Part shown: positions 14,599 through 23,384 of the stretch, piece after piece
How the letters are laid out: each line of letters starts with the position of its first letter
Position numbering within the stretch: the stretch's first letter is position 1
Source of the DNA: Turicibacter sp.
GTDB lineage: Bacteria > Bacillota > Bacilli > MOL361 > Turicibacteraceae
Assembly (NCBI GenBank): GCA_030531025.1
Contig: JAUMTV010000049.1
Span: forward strand, 1 to 24,008
Length of the DNA stretch: 24,008 nt
Direction: 5' to 3'
Made by a program: the position numbers and the translations under genes
Notes under the pieces: model-generated
Told to the model about the DNA's origin: nothing
Databases searched by the model: none
The model's input: the letters and a program-made list of their open reading frames with translations, nothing else

Positions 14599-15837
14599 TT
14601 AATCTAAGTCGCAAACTAAACGTCCTTCTAATAGACTACGACCAATTGTTTTTCCAAGTTTTAAAACATCAGCTAACTTTTCTTCATCAGGTTTAAAGCA
14701 TAACTTAACTGGTTCAAACATTTTTAATTTTAATTGAGTTAAACGCGCATGTACGTTATCTACTGCTTCTCCACTCCACCCGTATGATCCAAAGGCTGCA
14801 CCAAATTTTCCACCGTGAGTGACTGGATTCAATCCAGTTAATACATCCCATACGATTGGAACAGCATCTTTATTGACAGTTGTCGCCCCAATTGCAATTG
14901 CATCAGCTGCATATAAATCTGCAAACAATTGATCTTTAACTTCTGGGAAGCTCTTAATGTCAAGGTCATATAAGCGAACTGTTACATCAGGATTTACCAT
15001 TAAGATTCCTTCTTTAACGGTTTCAGCCATCATTTTTGTATATCCATAAGCTGAAGTGAATGGAATCACCACTAATTTTTCAGTTGAAAATTCCTCTGTT
15101 GACCACTCTTTATAAATATTCATAATTTCTTCAATACGTGCATCAAGAACCGGTCCATGTCCTGGACAAATCATTTTAATGTTTAATCCTGAAAGACTTG
15201 TAATTGCCTTTAAAACATATGTTTTAAATGGTGCAAAAATTGGATTATAGTAGTTTAATAAAGCATCCATATAATCTTCATTTTTCTCTTGCGGTAATTT
15301 TGACATTAACACATCATCAAATGCATAATGGCTACCGAATGAATCGCAAGTAAATAGAATTTCATCTTCTACTAAATAACTATAGATTGTATCTGGCCAA
15401 TGTAAGTTTGGTGCTGAAATAAATCTTAGTGTACGTCCACCTAAATCTAACTCATCATTCATTTTTACAGCCTGTGATTTAAAGTCAATATTAACAATAT
15501 TACGTAAGTAGCGAATAGCTACAGCAGATGCGATAACTGTAATATTTGGGTTTAACTTAATTAATTTTTCAATTGATCCAGCATGATCCGGTTCTGTGTG
15601 ATGAACAATGATGTAATCAATTTCATCTACTGATACATGTTTTTCAATTTTGTTTAAATAATCCTCAAAATAAGGCGCTTTTACAGTATCAAATAAGGCA
15701 ACTTTATTTTCACCTTTTACAAAATATGAATTATATGATGTTCCATATTTTGTTTCCATCACTACGTCAAATACTTCAAGATCATGATCTTGAACACCTA
15801 ACCAGTAAACATTTTCAGCTAGCTTTAAACTCTCCAT
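14599..15837 (-). CDS. fprA: Flavodiiron protein (FprA family A-type flavoprotein)
   Basis: Reduces O2 to water and/or NO to N2O in the cytoplasm of anaerobes. 412 residues, two domains. The N-terminal metallo-beta-lactamase-like domain has the diiron ligands: HxExDH at 80-85 (His80, Glu82, Asp84, His85), His146 (LHWPDT), Asp165 (CDSFG) and His227 (CPGHGP). The C-terminal flavodoxin domain (from about 254) has the FMN-binding TSAYGYTKMM, IGATTVNKDA and FGSYGWSG loops. No C-terminal rubredoxin domain, so an external electron donor is needed; none is encoded nearby. Shine-Dalgarno AAAGGAGAGG is strong. A promoter upstream and a terminator downstream make it monocistronic, with possible read-through from the glyoxalase-like gene. 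Confidence 0.96.
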   Translation of the reverse strand: MESLKLAENVYWLGVQDHDLEVFDVVMETKYGTSYNSYFVKGENKVALFDTVKAPYFEDYLNKIEKHVSVDEIDYIIVHHTEPDHAGSIEKLIKLNPNITVIASAVAIRYLRNIVNIDFKSQAVKMNDELDLGGRTLRFISAPNLHWPDTIYSYLVEDEILFTCDSFGSHYAFDDVLMSKLPQEKNEDYMDALLNYYNPIFAPFKTYVLKAITSLSGLNIKMICPGHGPVLDARIEEIMNIYKEWSTEEFSTEKLVVIPFTSAYGYTKMMAETVKEGILMVNPDVTVRLYDLDIKSFPEVKDQLFADLYAADAIAIGATTVNKDAVPIVWDVLTGLNPVTHGGKFGAAFGSYGWSGEAVDNVHARLTQLKLKMFEPVKLCFKPDEEKLADVLKLGKTIGRSLLEGRLVCDLD

Positions 15838-15894
15838 TAACTGACCTCTCCTTTATAAAACGTGAAGTATTTTATATAGACTTTTTACGATTAA

Positions 15895-15923
15895 ATTTTA
15901 ACATACTATCCTTTTATTGCCCA
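15895..15923 (-). promoter_or_regulatory. Promoter of fprA
   Basis: On the minus strand TGGGCA (15923-15918), 17-bp spacer, TGT-extended TAAAAT (15900-15895). It leaves a leader of about 50 nt before the start codon. Confidence 0.45.
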
Positions 15924-15966
15924 CTAATATGCATTTTATTTTTAAACGTTATTATGTTTTCAAAAC

Positions 15967-16347
15967 TTAACCTTCATAAAGCTCCAAAGGTAGCCCATCT
16001 GGATCACTGAAAAAAACATACTTTTTATTTGTATACTCATCAATTCGAATCGGTTCTGTTTGAATCCCCTTCTCATTTAACTCTTTTACTGCTAGTTCTA
16101 TATCCTCCACTTTAAAACATAAATGTCTTAAACCACAAGCTTCTGGGTATGATGGTCGCTTCGGACTGTTTGGAAAGGAAAACAGCTCGATTTCACTCTC
16201 ACCAATTTTTAAATCTAGTTTATAAGAATCGCGTTCTTTTCGATAACTTTCTCTAATCACCTCAAATCCTAATAAATCGACATAGAAGTGTTTCGACTGC
16301 TCATAGTTTGAAGCAATAATTGCTACATGATGAATCATTTTAAACAT
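15967..16347 (-). CDS. VOC-family glyoxalase-like protein
   Basis: A 126-residue single-chain vicinal-oxygen-chelate protein made of two beta-alpha-beta-beta-beta units. The metal-ligand pattern is complete: His7 (IHHVAI), Glu54 (IELF), His75 (LRHLCFKV) and Glu122 (LELYEG). It belongs to the small glyoxalase I-like group often annotated as GloA2 or SMU1112c-like. Activity on methylglyoxal is possible but unproven, because many VOC proteins of this size have other substrates. GAGGGGG lies 7 nt before the ATG. It has its own promoter; I saw no terminator before fprA. Confidence 0.88.
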   Translation of the reverse strand: MFKMIHHVAIIASNYEQSKHFYVDLLGFEVIRESYRKERDSYKLDLKIGESEIELFSFPNSPKRPSYPEACGLRHLCFKVEDIELAVKELNEKGIQTEPIRIDEYTNKKYVFFSDPDGLPLELYEG

Positions 16348-16372
16348 CTATCATCCCCCTCTTTCATCCAAT

Positions 16373-16402
16373 ATTTTACTATTAGCTACATTTAAATGCA
16401 AA
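16373..16402 (-). promoter_or_regulatory. Promoter of the glyoxalase-like gene
   Basis: On the minus strand TTTGCA (16402-16397), 18-bp spacer, TAAAAT (16378-16373), about 25 bp before the start codon. Confidence 0.45.
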
Positions 16403-16403
16403 T

Positions 16404-16430
16404 ATAAAAAACTAGGTCCAACGACCTAGC
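16404..16430 (-). terminator. Terminator after the cyclophilin gene
   Basis: CTAGGTC-CAAC-GACCTAG (16412-16429): 7-bp GC-rich stem, 4-nt loop, U6 on the minus strand. Confidence 0.9.
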
Positions 16431-16445
16431 TTTTCAAAAAATTTC

Positions 16446-17003
16446 TTATAATTTATTTGGTTCTTCGTAATCGATTCCTTTTGTATCAACAGTCACTGAT
16501 TTCATCACTTGTCCAATTACTGGCTGATCTAAATGATTACATTCAACACTTGCGATTTGATCTACCACATCAATACCTTCAATTACTTTTCCAAAAGCAG
16601 CATAGCTTCCATCTAAATGTGGAGAATCTTTATGCATGATGAAGAATTGTGATCCTGCTGAGTTAGGAACATTTGTACGAGCCATTGAAATAACTCCGCG
16701 CTCATGTTTCACTAGATTATCAAATCCATTTGATTTGAATTCTCCATAGATGCTATATCCTGGTCCACCAATTCCTAACCCTTGTGGATCTCCACCTTGA
16801 ATCATAAAACTACGGATTACACGGTGGAAAATAACCCCATTATAAAATCCTTTATTCGCTAATGAAATAAAGTTACGCACTGATTGTGGAGCTACTTCTG
16901 GATATAACTCAATTTTCATTACTCCGCCGTTTTCCATTTCAATTGTTACAATTGGATTTGTGTCTTTTGAATATTCTGTTTGTCCAACATATTGTTTTGC
17001 CAT
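16446..17003 (-). CDS. ppiB: Peptidyl-prolyl cis-trans isomerase, cyclophilin type
   Basis: Catalyses proline isomerisation during protein folding. 185 residues without signal peptide, so cytoplasmic. Cyclophilin core signatures: FHRVIRSFMIQGGDP with the catalytic Arg, MART..NSAGSQFFI, and LDGSYAAFGKV. An N-terminal extension of about 20 residues (AKQYVGQTEYSKDTNPI) precedes the core. Shine-Dalgarno GGAGG lies 9 nt before the ATG. It begins 26 bp after fmt ends, so fmt and ppiB form a two-gene operon closed by the terminator at 16404-16430. Confidence 0.95.
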   Translation of the reverse strand: MAKQYVGQTEYSKDTNPIVTIEMENGGVMKIELYPEVAPQSVRNFISLANKGFYNGVIFHRVIRSFMIQGGDPQGLGIGGPGYSIYGEFKSNGFDNLVKHERGVISMARTNVPNSAGSQFFIMHKDSPHLDGSYAAFGKVIEGIDVVDQIASVECNHLDQPVIGQVMKSVTVDTKGIDYEEPNKL

Positions 17004-17029
17004 GTTTTCATGCCTCCTATAACTTCATG

Positions 17030-17962
17030 TTAGTTGAATTTCTTTCCAACTTCAATTGGATGTGAACCGTTTAAAAGGCTTGCAACATCCATACGCTTTT
17101 TACCTGAAATTTGGATATCCGTAATCTTAAGGCCTGCATGGTCCCCACACGCGACAACGATTCCATCTTTCTCAACTTTTACAATTGTTCCTGGCTCAGC
17201 ATCATATAGATGATTATTTGGCTCAGCCCACCAAATTTTCACTGATAAATCATCTAGTTGCGTAAAGGCAACGGGCCAAGGATGAAGACCACGAACTTGG
17301 TTATATAAAACATTAGCTGGTTTATACCAATCAATACGCTCATCTTCACGCTTAATATTCCAAGCAAACGTCGCTTCTTCATGATTTTGTGGAGTAGCTT
17401 CAAGTTCACCTGCTAATAACTTAGGTAACGTTTGAGCTAAAAGCTCTGCTCCTGCTAAGCTTAATTTTTCAAACATACTTCCTGTATGATCTTTTTCTCC
17501 AATTGGTACCACAACTTTGCTGATCATATCTCCAGTGTCCATTTTAACATCCATGTACATAATCGTCACACCAGTTTCTTTTTCACCATCGATAATTGCT
17601 TTATGAATCGGTGCTCCACCACGATATTTTGGTAATAATGAAGCATGAACATTAATACATCCAAACTTTGGCGCATCTAATAAAACTTTTGGGATAATTT
17701 GACCAAAAGCAGCCGTAATAATTAAATCTGGATTCCAATCTAAAACAGTTTGATAATCATCTTTGATTTTCTCTGGTTGAAAAACTGGAATGTTATATTC
17801 TAATGCCTTTTGTTTAACTGGTGTAGGCGTTAAAATTCGTTTACGTCCGACTGGACGATCAGGTTGTGTTACGACACCTACGACTTCGTAACCTTCTTTA
17901 ATAATTGTTTCTAAAACAGGAACTGAAAAGTCAGGAGTTCCCATAAATACAACACGTGTCAT
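17030..17962 (-). CDS. fmt: Methionyl-tRNA formyltransferase
   Basis: Formylates initiator Met-tRNA with 10-formyl-tetrahydrofolate. 310 residues, full length. The N-terminal transformylase domain shows MGTPDFSVPVLE, the family signature HASLLPKYRGGAPIHKAI, and GVTIMYMDVKMDTGDM. The C-terminal OB-fold domain starts near residue 205 (FAWNIKREDERIDW). Shine-Dalgarno AGGAGGG lies 5 nt before the ATG. In many Bacillota peptide deformylase (def) lies directly before fmt; here the upstream neighbour is priA, 130 bp away, with no def in between. Confidence 0.97.
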   Translation of the reverse strand: MTRVVFMGTPDFSVPVLETIIKEGYEVVGVVTQPDRPVGRKRILTPTPVKQKALEYNIPVFQPEKIKDDYQTVLDWNPDLIITAAFGQIIPKVLLDAPKFGCINVHASLLPKYRGGAPIHKAIIDGEKETGVTIMYMDVKMDTGDMISKVVVPIGEKDHTGSMFEKLSLAGAELLAQTLPKLLAGELEATPQNHEEATFAWNIKREDERIDWYKPANVLYNQVRGLHPWPVAFTQLDDLSVKIWWAEPNNHLYDAEPGTIVKVEKDGIVVACGDHAGLKITDIQISGKKRMDVASLLNGSHPIEVGKKFN

Positions 17963-17988
17963 GTTGTCCCTCCTCTTTGGTAGCTCAA

Positions 17989-18017
17989 ATTATATGCAAA
18001 ATAATATAGGAGCTTAA
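17989..18017 (-). promoter_or_regulatory. Probable promoter of fmt-ppiB
   Basis: On the minus strand TTAAGC (18017-18012), 17-bp spacer, TATAAT (17994-17989), about 27 bp before the fmt start. Perfect -10, weak -35. Confidence 0.45.
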
Positions 18018-18092
18018 ACGATAAATCTAGACTCTAATTATTATTACCACATCTATCGACATTTTACTACTATCTTTACTAAGTTTTTTAAA

Positions 18093-20465
18093 TTAATTGA
18101 ATTGATTTGGATAATAATCTAACGACAAACTAACTGTACCTTCTTGAAAATAGCTTAAAAGTTGAGCTAAAATGGCTCGAAGTCGCGGTTCTTGCTTGTA
18201 CTTGATCATAAAATACATTCTAAAACGTTGATTAATTCGACCAACATACGGCATCGTTGGGCCAATAATGAGACAACTATGCCCTAATTGATTTCGTAAA
18301 TATTGATTGACCTTATCACAAGCCCTGATTAAATCATTATAGTCTTCACTACTCATCATCACACTTGCTAAATAATAATACGGTGGATAGCCAAATCGAC
18401 GTCGCATTTTCATTTCTTCAGCATAAAATTTATAATAATTTTGTTCAACCACACATTTCATCACATAATGTTCAGGACTGTATGTTTGAATTAACACTTC
18501 TCCTTCTAATTCATGTCGTCCTGCACGACCAGCCACTTGGGTTAATAACTGAAATGTTCGCTCAGCCGCTTTAAAGTCAGATAAGTGAAGCATTAAATCA
18601 GCTGCTAATACACCAACCAGTGTTACATCAGGAAAATCAAGCCCTTTTCCAACCATTTGTGTTCCAATTAAAATATCAGCTTCTTTTCGTTCAAACGCAG
18701 CAATTAGTTCTTGATGCGATCCTTTTCTCGATGTTGTATCAACATCCATTCGCATAATTCGTGCGCTCGGAAACTGACTTTGTAAATATTCTTCTACCTT
18801 TTGAGTCCCGAGTCCAAAGAAACGCAATTCTTCACTTTGACAGGATGGACATCGTTTTAAAATAAAACTTTCAAAGCCACAATAGTGACACTTCAACTTT
18901 TGATTTGGTTTATGATAAGTTAGTGAAACATCACAATTTGGACAGTTAACTACTTCTCCACATTCACGACATTGCATAAAGTTTGAGTAACCACGACGAT
19001 TTAATAATAATACGACTTGCTCCTGACGCTCTAAACGATTCGCAATCGATTCTTGCAGTTCATCACTTAAAATCATTTGATCGCTCACAGCCGTTTGTTC
19101 TCTCATATCAATGAGTTTAACAGTTGGTAATGTTGCTGTTGAAACTGCACGCTTAGAAAGAGTTAATAAACGATAAACTCCTTTTTGAGCACGAGCAAAT
19201 GATTCTAATGAAGGCGTTGCACTTCCAAGCACAACTGGACAACGATGCGTAATTGCACGTTGCTTGGCCACCTCAATGGCATGATAACGTGGCGCTTCTT
19301 CTTGCTTATACGTCGCCTCATGTTCTTCATCTATAATAATAATGCCTACCTCTTTAAATGGCGCAAATATAGCTGAGCGAGCACCAACAACAATTTGAAC
19401 TTCTTGTTTTAAAATTTTACGCCACTCATCATATTTCTCGCCCATCGATAGAGCACTATGCAATACGGCAACTTTATTTTGAAAACGACTTTTAAAACGT
19501 CCCGCAATTTGTGGCGTTAATGCAATTTCAGGCACTAACATAATCGCTTGCTTACCTTCTGCTAATACATTTTCAATCATCTGTAAATAGACTTCTGTTT
19601 TCCCGCTACCTGTAATCCCATGTAATAAGAAAATATCATGCGCGTTCTCTTGGCAAGCATGAGCAACAGTTGTCACTGCAACTTGTTGTTCCTCATTTAA
19701 CTGGAGTGCCTTTGATTGTGAATGAACGACATCTGCATATGGATCACGATAAGCCTCAACCTCAATTTCTTCTATCACCTTTTTATCCACGAGCGTTTTT
19801 ACGATAGAATGAGTTAATTGTAATTCCTCCATTAAGGTTGATTTTAAAATAGGCTTTGACTGCTTCATTAAATACTCGATGACTTGCTTTTGTTTAGTGG
19901 CGCGTTTAAATGGGGTTAAATCGACATTAGAATTCACTAATGCTACATATTTGATCATTTTTTTCCCTAATTTATCTTTTACTTCATAAACAAGCTCAAC
20001 TTCCTTACGTTCAATGGCCTGTTTTACTTCTTTTAAAAGGTTAGTGGGGATTTGCTCATAATCAATCATAGACGAATGTTGAAATAATGAAGCTAGTGAT
20101 GAAGGTAGGCTTTCATTTAAGCAAACTAACTTTTTCTTATACTTTGCTCGCATCGCATTAGGAATCATCGCTTCAAAACATTGAATCATCGTGCTTCCTG
20201 TCTCTTCACTTAAACTGATTCCTAACTCACGTAATTCATTATTTAAAACAGGTACTACATCGATCAGTTCTTTAATCGGGCGTAACTTTTGAAGGTTTGT
20301 ACTCTCTTTTAATGAAATGACAAACCCCATGATCGTCCGAGGGCCAAATGGAACTAAAACACGTACACCTGGTTGTATTAAATGGCTTAACTCTTCAGGG
20401 ACTATGTAGTCAAAAACTTTATTGACTGCTTTATTTTTGATATCGACAACAACTTCAGCAATCAT
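18093..20465 (-). CDS. priA: Primosomal protein N' (replication restart helicase)
   Basis: DNA helicase that reloads the replisome at stalled forks. Numbered from the ATG at 20465 the protein has 790 residues. N-terminal 3'-DNA-binding domain (MIAEVVVDIKNKAVNKVFDY), Walker A GITGSGKT at 283-290, DEEH box at 379-382, and a two-zinc site with Cys 499, 502, 508, 511, 526, 529, 539 and 542. The frame is open 15 codons further upstream, but GGGGAGGTG lies 5 nt before the ATG at 20465, the protein then starts at the family's usual N-terminus, and the longer form would overlap the -10 box at 20494-20502. coaBC, which lies between rpoZ and priA in B. subtilis, is absent. Confidence 0.96.
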   Translation of the reverse strand: MIAEVVVDIKNKAVNKVFDYIVPEELSHLIQPGVRVLVPFGPRTIMGFVISLKESTNLQKLRPIKELIDVVPVLNNELRELGISLSEETGSTMIQCFEAMIPNAMRAKYKKKLVCLNESLPSSLASLFQHSSMIDYEQIPTNLLKEVKQAIERKEVELVYEVKDKLGKKMIKYVALVNSNVDLTPFKRATKQKQVIEYLMKQSKPILKSTLMEELQLTHSIVKTLVDKKVIEEIEVEAYRDPYADVVHSQSKALQLNEEQQVAVTTVAHACQENAHDIFLLHGITGSGKTEVYLQMIENVLAEGKQAIMLVPEIALTPQIAGRFKSRFQNKVAVLHSALSMGEKYDEWRKILKQEVQIVVGARSAIFAPFKEVGIIIIDEEHEATYKQEEAPRYHAIEVAKQRAITHRCPVVLGSATPSLESFARAQKGVYRLLTLSKRAVSTATLPTVKLIDMREQTAVSDQMILSDELQESIANRLERQEQVVLLLNRRGYSNFMQCRECGEVVNCPNCDVSLTYHKPNQKLKCHYCGFESFILKRCPSCQSEELRFFGLGTQKVEEYLQSQFPSARIMRMDVDTTSRKGSHQELIAAFERKEADILIGTQMVGKGLDFPDVTLVGVLAADLMLHLSDFKAAERTFQLLTQVAGRAGRHELEGEVLIQTYSPEHYVMKCVVEQNYYKFYAEEMKMRRRFGYPPYYYLASVMMSSEDYNDLIRACDKVNQYLRNQLGHSCLIIGPTMPYVGRINQRFRMYFMIKYKQEPRLRAILAQLLSYFQEGTVSLSLDYYPNQFN

Positions 20466-20493
20466 GCAAACACCTCCCCAATCTATTACTTTT

Positions 20494-20502
20494 ATTATAG
20501 CA
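20494..20502 (-). promoter_or_regulatory. Extended -10 promoter of priA
   Basis: On the minus strand TGC-TATAAT (20502-20494), 28 bp before the priA ATG; -35 weak. Confidence 0.5.
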
Positions 20503-20532
20503 CACGACATATTTTGATAAACATAACCACAA

Positions 20533-20560
20533 TAAAAAACCTTAGCATGTGCTAAGGTTT
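20533..20560 (-). terminator. Terminator after rpoZ
   Basis: AACCTTAGCA / TGCTAAGGTT hairpin with a tiny loop and a U6 run on the minus strand, just after the rpoZ stop codon. Confidence 0.9.
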
Positions 20561-20565
20561 AATTA

Positions 20566-20793
20566 TTATTGTTCTTTTAATTCAAAGTCTACAACATCAT
20601 TAAGGATTTCTTCTAAAGCAACTCCAACTGGTTTTGCACATTTTGCTGTTGGTAGTCCGTCTACGTAATCTAATTGTGATTGACCAGCATCAACAATTTG
20701 ACGTGCACGTTTAGCAGCAATATAAGCAATTTTATATTTAGAGTCTACTTTATCTAATAATTTATCGATTGATGGATAGCGCATTCCTGTCAT
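20566..20793 (-). CDS. rpoZ: RNA polymerase omega subunit
   Basis: Small subunit that helps assemble and stabilise RNA polymerase. 75 residues, typical of Bacillota. The family N-terminus (MRYPSIDKLLDKVDSKYKIAYIAAKRARQIV) and the following PVGVALEEI segment are visible. It starts 2 bp after gmk ends, with its Shine-Dalgarno GGAGG inside gmk, so gmk-rpoZ are translated from one message, as in B. subtilis. The ATG three codons later lacks a usable ribosome site. Confidence 0.96.
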   Translation of the reverse strand: MTGMRYPSIDKLLDKVDSKYKIAYIAAKRARQIVDAGQSQLDYVDGLPTAKCAKPVGVALEEILNDVVDFELKEQ

Positions 20794-20795
20794 TA

Positions 20796-21419
20796 TTATT
20801 CAACCTCCACAATGTTTTTATTATAATATTCTAAGACACGGTTTGAGCGTGAATGCTCTGCTTCAATGATAGCCATAATGCGATCACGAGCATTTTCTAC
20901 CGTATCGTTAATAACAATATAATCGTACTCATGAGCAAGTCCAATTTCAGACTCAGCTTTTTGCATACGTTTGTTAATCACTTCCATCGCTTCTGTTCCA
21001 CGATTCATAATGCGATTACGAAGCTCTTCCATGCTTGGAGGAGCGATAAAGATGAAACATGCATCTGGCATTACATTTTTAACTTGTAGTGCACCTTGAA
21101 CTTCAATTTCAAGAACCACATCTTTACCTTCATTTAATTTTTGATTGACATAATCAAGTGGTGTTCCGTAGTAGTTTCCAACGAATTCAGCCCACTCTAA
21201 TAATTGACCTTGATCAATTCTATCTAAAAATTCTTCTTTTTCAACAAAGAAATAATCCACACCATTTACTTCTCCAACGCGTGGCTTTCTTGTTGTCATT
21301 GAAATTGAATACTCTAAATTATGGTCTTTTTGTTCAAATATTGATGCGCGCACAGTTCCTTTTCCTACACCACTAGGACCTGATATGACTATTAGTACGC
21401 CTTTTTCTACTAATCTCAT
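20796..21419 (-). CDS. gmk: Guanylate kinase
   Basis: Phosphorylates GMP to GDP with ATP. 207 residues. P-loop GPSGVGKGT at 14-22, GMP-binding [20 protein letters not shown], and the lid/adenine-binding [17 protein letters not shown] are all intact. Shine-Dalgarno AAGGAG lies 10 nt before the ATG. First gene of gmk-rpoZ; the opposite strand upstream carries rqcH, so the 230-bp gap holds two divergent promoters. The yicC- and remA-like genes that precede gmk in B. subtilis are not present. Confidence 0.97.
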   Translation of the reverse strand: MRLVEKGVLIVISGPSGVGKGTVRASIFEQKDHNLEYSISMTTRKPRVGEVNGVDYFFVEKEEFLDRIDQGQLLEWAEFVGNYYGTPLDYVNQKLNEGKDVVLEIEVQGALQVKNVMPDACFIFIAPPSMEELRNRIMNRGTEAMEVINKRMQKAESEIGLAHEYDYIVINDTVENARDRIMAIIEAEHSRSNRVLEYYNKNIVEVE

Positions 21420-21448
21420 GCATTCACTTCTCCTTAAACTTTCATTCC

Positions 21449-21460
21449 ATTATAATAGCA
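21449..21460 (-). promoter_or_regulatory. Probable promoter of gmk-rpoZ
   Basis: On the minus strand TGC-TATTATAAT (21460-21449) offers an extended -10 (TGC-TATTAT) or a plain TATAAT. No good -35. Confidence 0.4.
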
Positions 21461-21607
21461 TGAATTTTATCAAAATTAAATAGCTCTGTACGGATTTTAT
21501 CATGAATTATTTTACAGTTCATTGTAGCTTTTTTAAATTTTTATATACAAACAGTATGATTATTATGACTTTTTTGTGCTATTTTTATGTCTAATAATTC
21601 TAAAAAA

Positions 21608-21616
21608 TGATATACT
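21608..21616 (+). promoter_or_regulatory. Probable promoter of rqcH
   Basis: TGA-TATACT (21608-21616), an extended -10, 36 bp before the start codon; -35 poor. Confidence 0.4.
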
Positions 21617-21652
21617 TTTGAATATAAATCTAGTATTAAAGAGGTGATTTTC

Positions 21653-23356
21653 ATGGCTTTTGATGGCCTTATGACGTCGAATGTGGCCGCTGCTTTAAAA
21701 GAGGCGCTACTAGCTGGGCGTATTAATAAAATTTATCAGTTATCGAACCACGAAATTTTAATGCAAATTCGTGCACAAGGAAAAAATCAAAAAGTTTTAT
21801 TTTCAACTCATTCATCATACGCTCGTGTGCAAATTACGACGCTTGATTATCAATATCCAGATGAGCCGCCGATGTTTTGTATGTTTTTAAGAAAACATCT
21901 TGAAGGTGGAATTATTTATAATATCGAACAAATTAACCACGATCGTATCATTAAGTTTACCATTCGTCACATTAACGAACTAGGTGATCAAATGCTTAAG
22001 TTCTTATATATTGAGATAATGGGAAAACACAGTAATTTAATTTTAACCGATGCGAATCATCGTATTTTAGATACGATTAAACATATCTCACCTCTTATTA
22101 ATCGTTATCGTTCTTTACAACCAGGTGCAACATATATTTTACCTCCAACTCAAGAAAAACAACTTCCAAACGACGTTGACTTCGATACCTTTTCGACCTT
22201 AATCGTTGAAGGTGAGCGTTATGATAAACAACTTGTGGCAAAATTCCAAGGGCTATCTCCACTTATTTCACGTGAAATTATTTATCGTAGTGAATCTGAT
22301 TCTATCCGTCACTTATATGACTCGTTTAAAGCTGTCATGACACAGATTAAAGAAGCACCATCTCCTCATGTCATGATTGCATCAAAAGAATATTTTTATC
22401 TTCTTCCGCTTTATCATATTGAGGGTGAATTAATTAAATGCGATACGTTATGGGACATGTTTGACCGCTTTTATTTTGGAAAAGATGAACGTGACCGTAT
22501 TAAACAACAATTTCATGACATTGAACGTTTTATCCGCCAAGAATACGAGAAAAACGTAAAAAAACTTGAAAAGTTAAATGAGGAGTTAGTAAATTCTGAA
22601 AAAGCAGAACAATACAAAGTATTAGGTGAGTTAATTTTAGCGAATATCTATCAAATTAAACGCGGAGACTCAGTTGTACGTGTGCAAAACTTCTATTCGG
22701 AGAACTTAGAAGAACTTGATATTAAATTAGAGCCAATGTTATCAGCATCAGACAATGCTCAAAAATACTTCCAAAAATATAGTAAAGCAAAAAATGCGGT
22801 CAACTATATTTTAGAGCAGCTTGAGTTAACAGAAAAAGAGATTGCTTACTTTGAAACACTCATGATTCAAATTGAAACAGCGACACTAAAAGATGCCTAT
22901 GAGATTAAAGAGGAGCTTGAATTAGCAGGATATTTACGTAAACGCCAAGTAAAAAAACGTAAAACAAATGGAAAACCAAACATTGAAAAATATCTCTCAA
23001 CCGATGGAATTGAAATTTTTGTTGGGAAAAATAATTTGCAAAATGACTACTTAACGCATAAATTCGCCCGCCGTCACGAATGGTGGTTCCATGCTAAAGA
23101 TATGCCAGGTTCTCATGTTTTAGTTCGATGTGATGCAGATGAACTAAGTGAAGCGACGATTCGTTCAGCAGCACAATTGGCTTCTTACTTTTCAAAAGGG
23201 CGCTTATCGTCAAGTGTTCCTATTGACTATACACGCGTTCGTCATGTAAAAAAGGTACCGGCAGCGCATCTTGGATTTGTAACATATGATAATCAAAAAA
23301 CGATTTATATCGATCCTGATGAGTCATTCATTATGAATTTAACGAAAGTAAAATAA
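21653..23356 (+). CDS. rqcH: Ribosome quality control protein RqcH (NFACT family, Rqc2 homologue)
   Basis: Binds obstructed 50S subunits and recruits tRNA-Ala to add C-terminal alanine tails that mark stalled chains for degradation; older names are FbpA or fibronectin-binding protein. 567 residues from the ATG at 21653. NFACT-N domain about 1-200, with Asp97-Arg98 (INHDRII) at the same numbers as the essential pair in B. subtilis RqcH, which supports this start. A helical coiled-coil region follows (about 275-430), then the NFACT-R domain (EIFVGKNNLQNDYLT, RRHEWWFHAKDMPGSHV). The frame opens at GTG 21644, but GAGGTG there is the Shine-Dalgarno itself. It is the only plus-strand gene of the window and ends in a terminator shared with vanY. 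Confidence 0.96.
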   Translation: MAFDGLMTSNVAAALKEALLAGRINKIYQLSNHEILMQIRAQGKNQKVLFSTHSSYARVQITTLDYQYPDEPPMFCMFLRKHLEGGIIYNIEQINHDRIIKFTIRHINELGDQMLKFLYIEIMGKHSNLILTDANHRILDTIKHISPLINRYRSLQPGATYILPPTQEKQLPNDVDFDTFSTLIVEGERYDKQLVAKFQGLSPLISREIIYRSESDSIRHLYDSFKAVMTQIKEAPSPHVMIASKEYFYLLPLYHIEGELIKCDTLWDMFDRFYFGKDERDRIKQQFHDIERFIRQEYEKNVKKLEKLNEELVNSEKAEQYKVLGELILANIYQIKRGDSVVRVQNFYSENLEELDIKLEPMLSASDNAQKYFQKYSKAKNAVNYILEQLELTEKEIAYFETLMIQIETATLKDAYEIKEELELAGYLRKRQVKKRKTNGKPNIEKYLSTDGIEIFVGKNNLQNDYLTHKFARRHEWWFHAKDMPGSHVLVRCDADELSEATIRSAAQLASYFSKGRLSSSVPIDYTRVRHVKKVPAAHLGFVTYDNQKTIYIDPDESFIMNLTKVK

Positions 23357-23384
23357 AAAAAGCTGAGTTCTCTCAGCTTTTTTA
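23355..23384 (+). terminator. Bidirectional terminator between rqcH and vanY
   Basis: AAAAAGCTGAG-TTCT-CTCAGCTTTTT with T-runs on both strands. It starts at the rqcH stop codon on the plus strand, and on the minus strand at the original end of the vanY frame (TAA at 23384-23382). Confidence 0.92.

Noticed and set aside
20466..20510. Longer PriA N-terminus starting at 20510
   Set aside because: It would run through the -10 box at 20494-20502 and lacks a ribosome site; the ATG at 20465 has GGGGAGGTG and the family's usual N-terminus.
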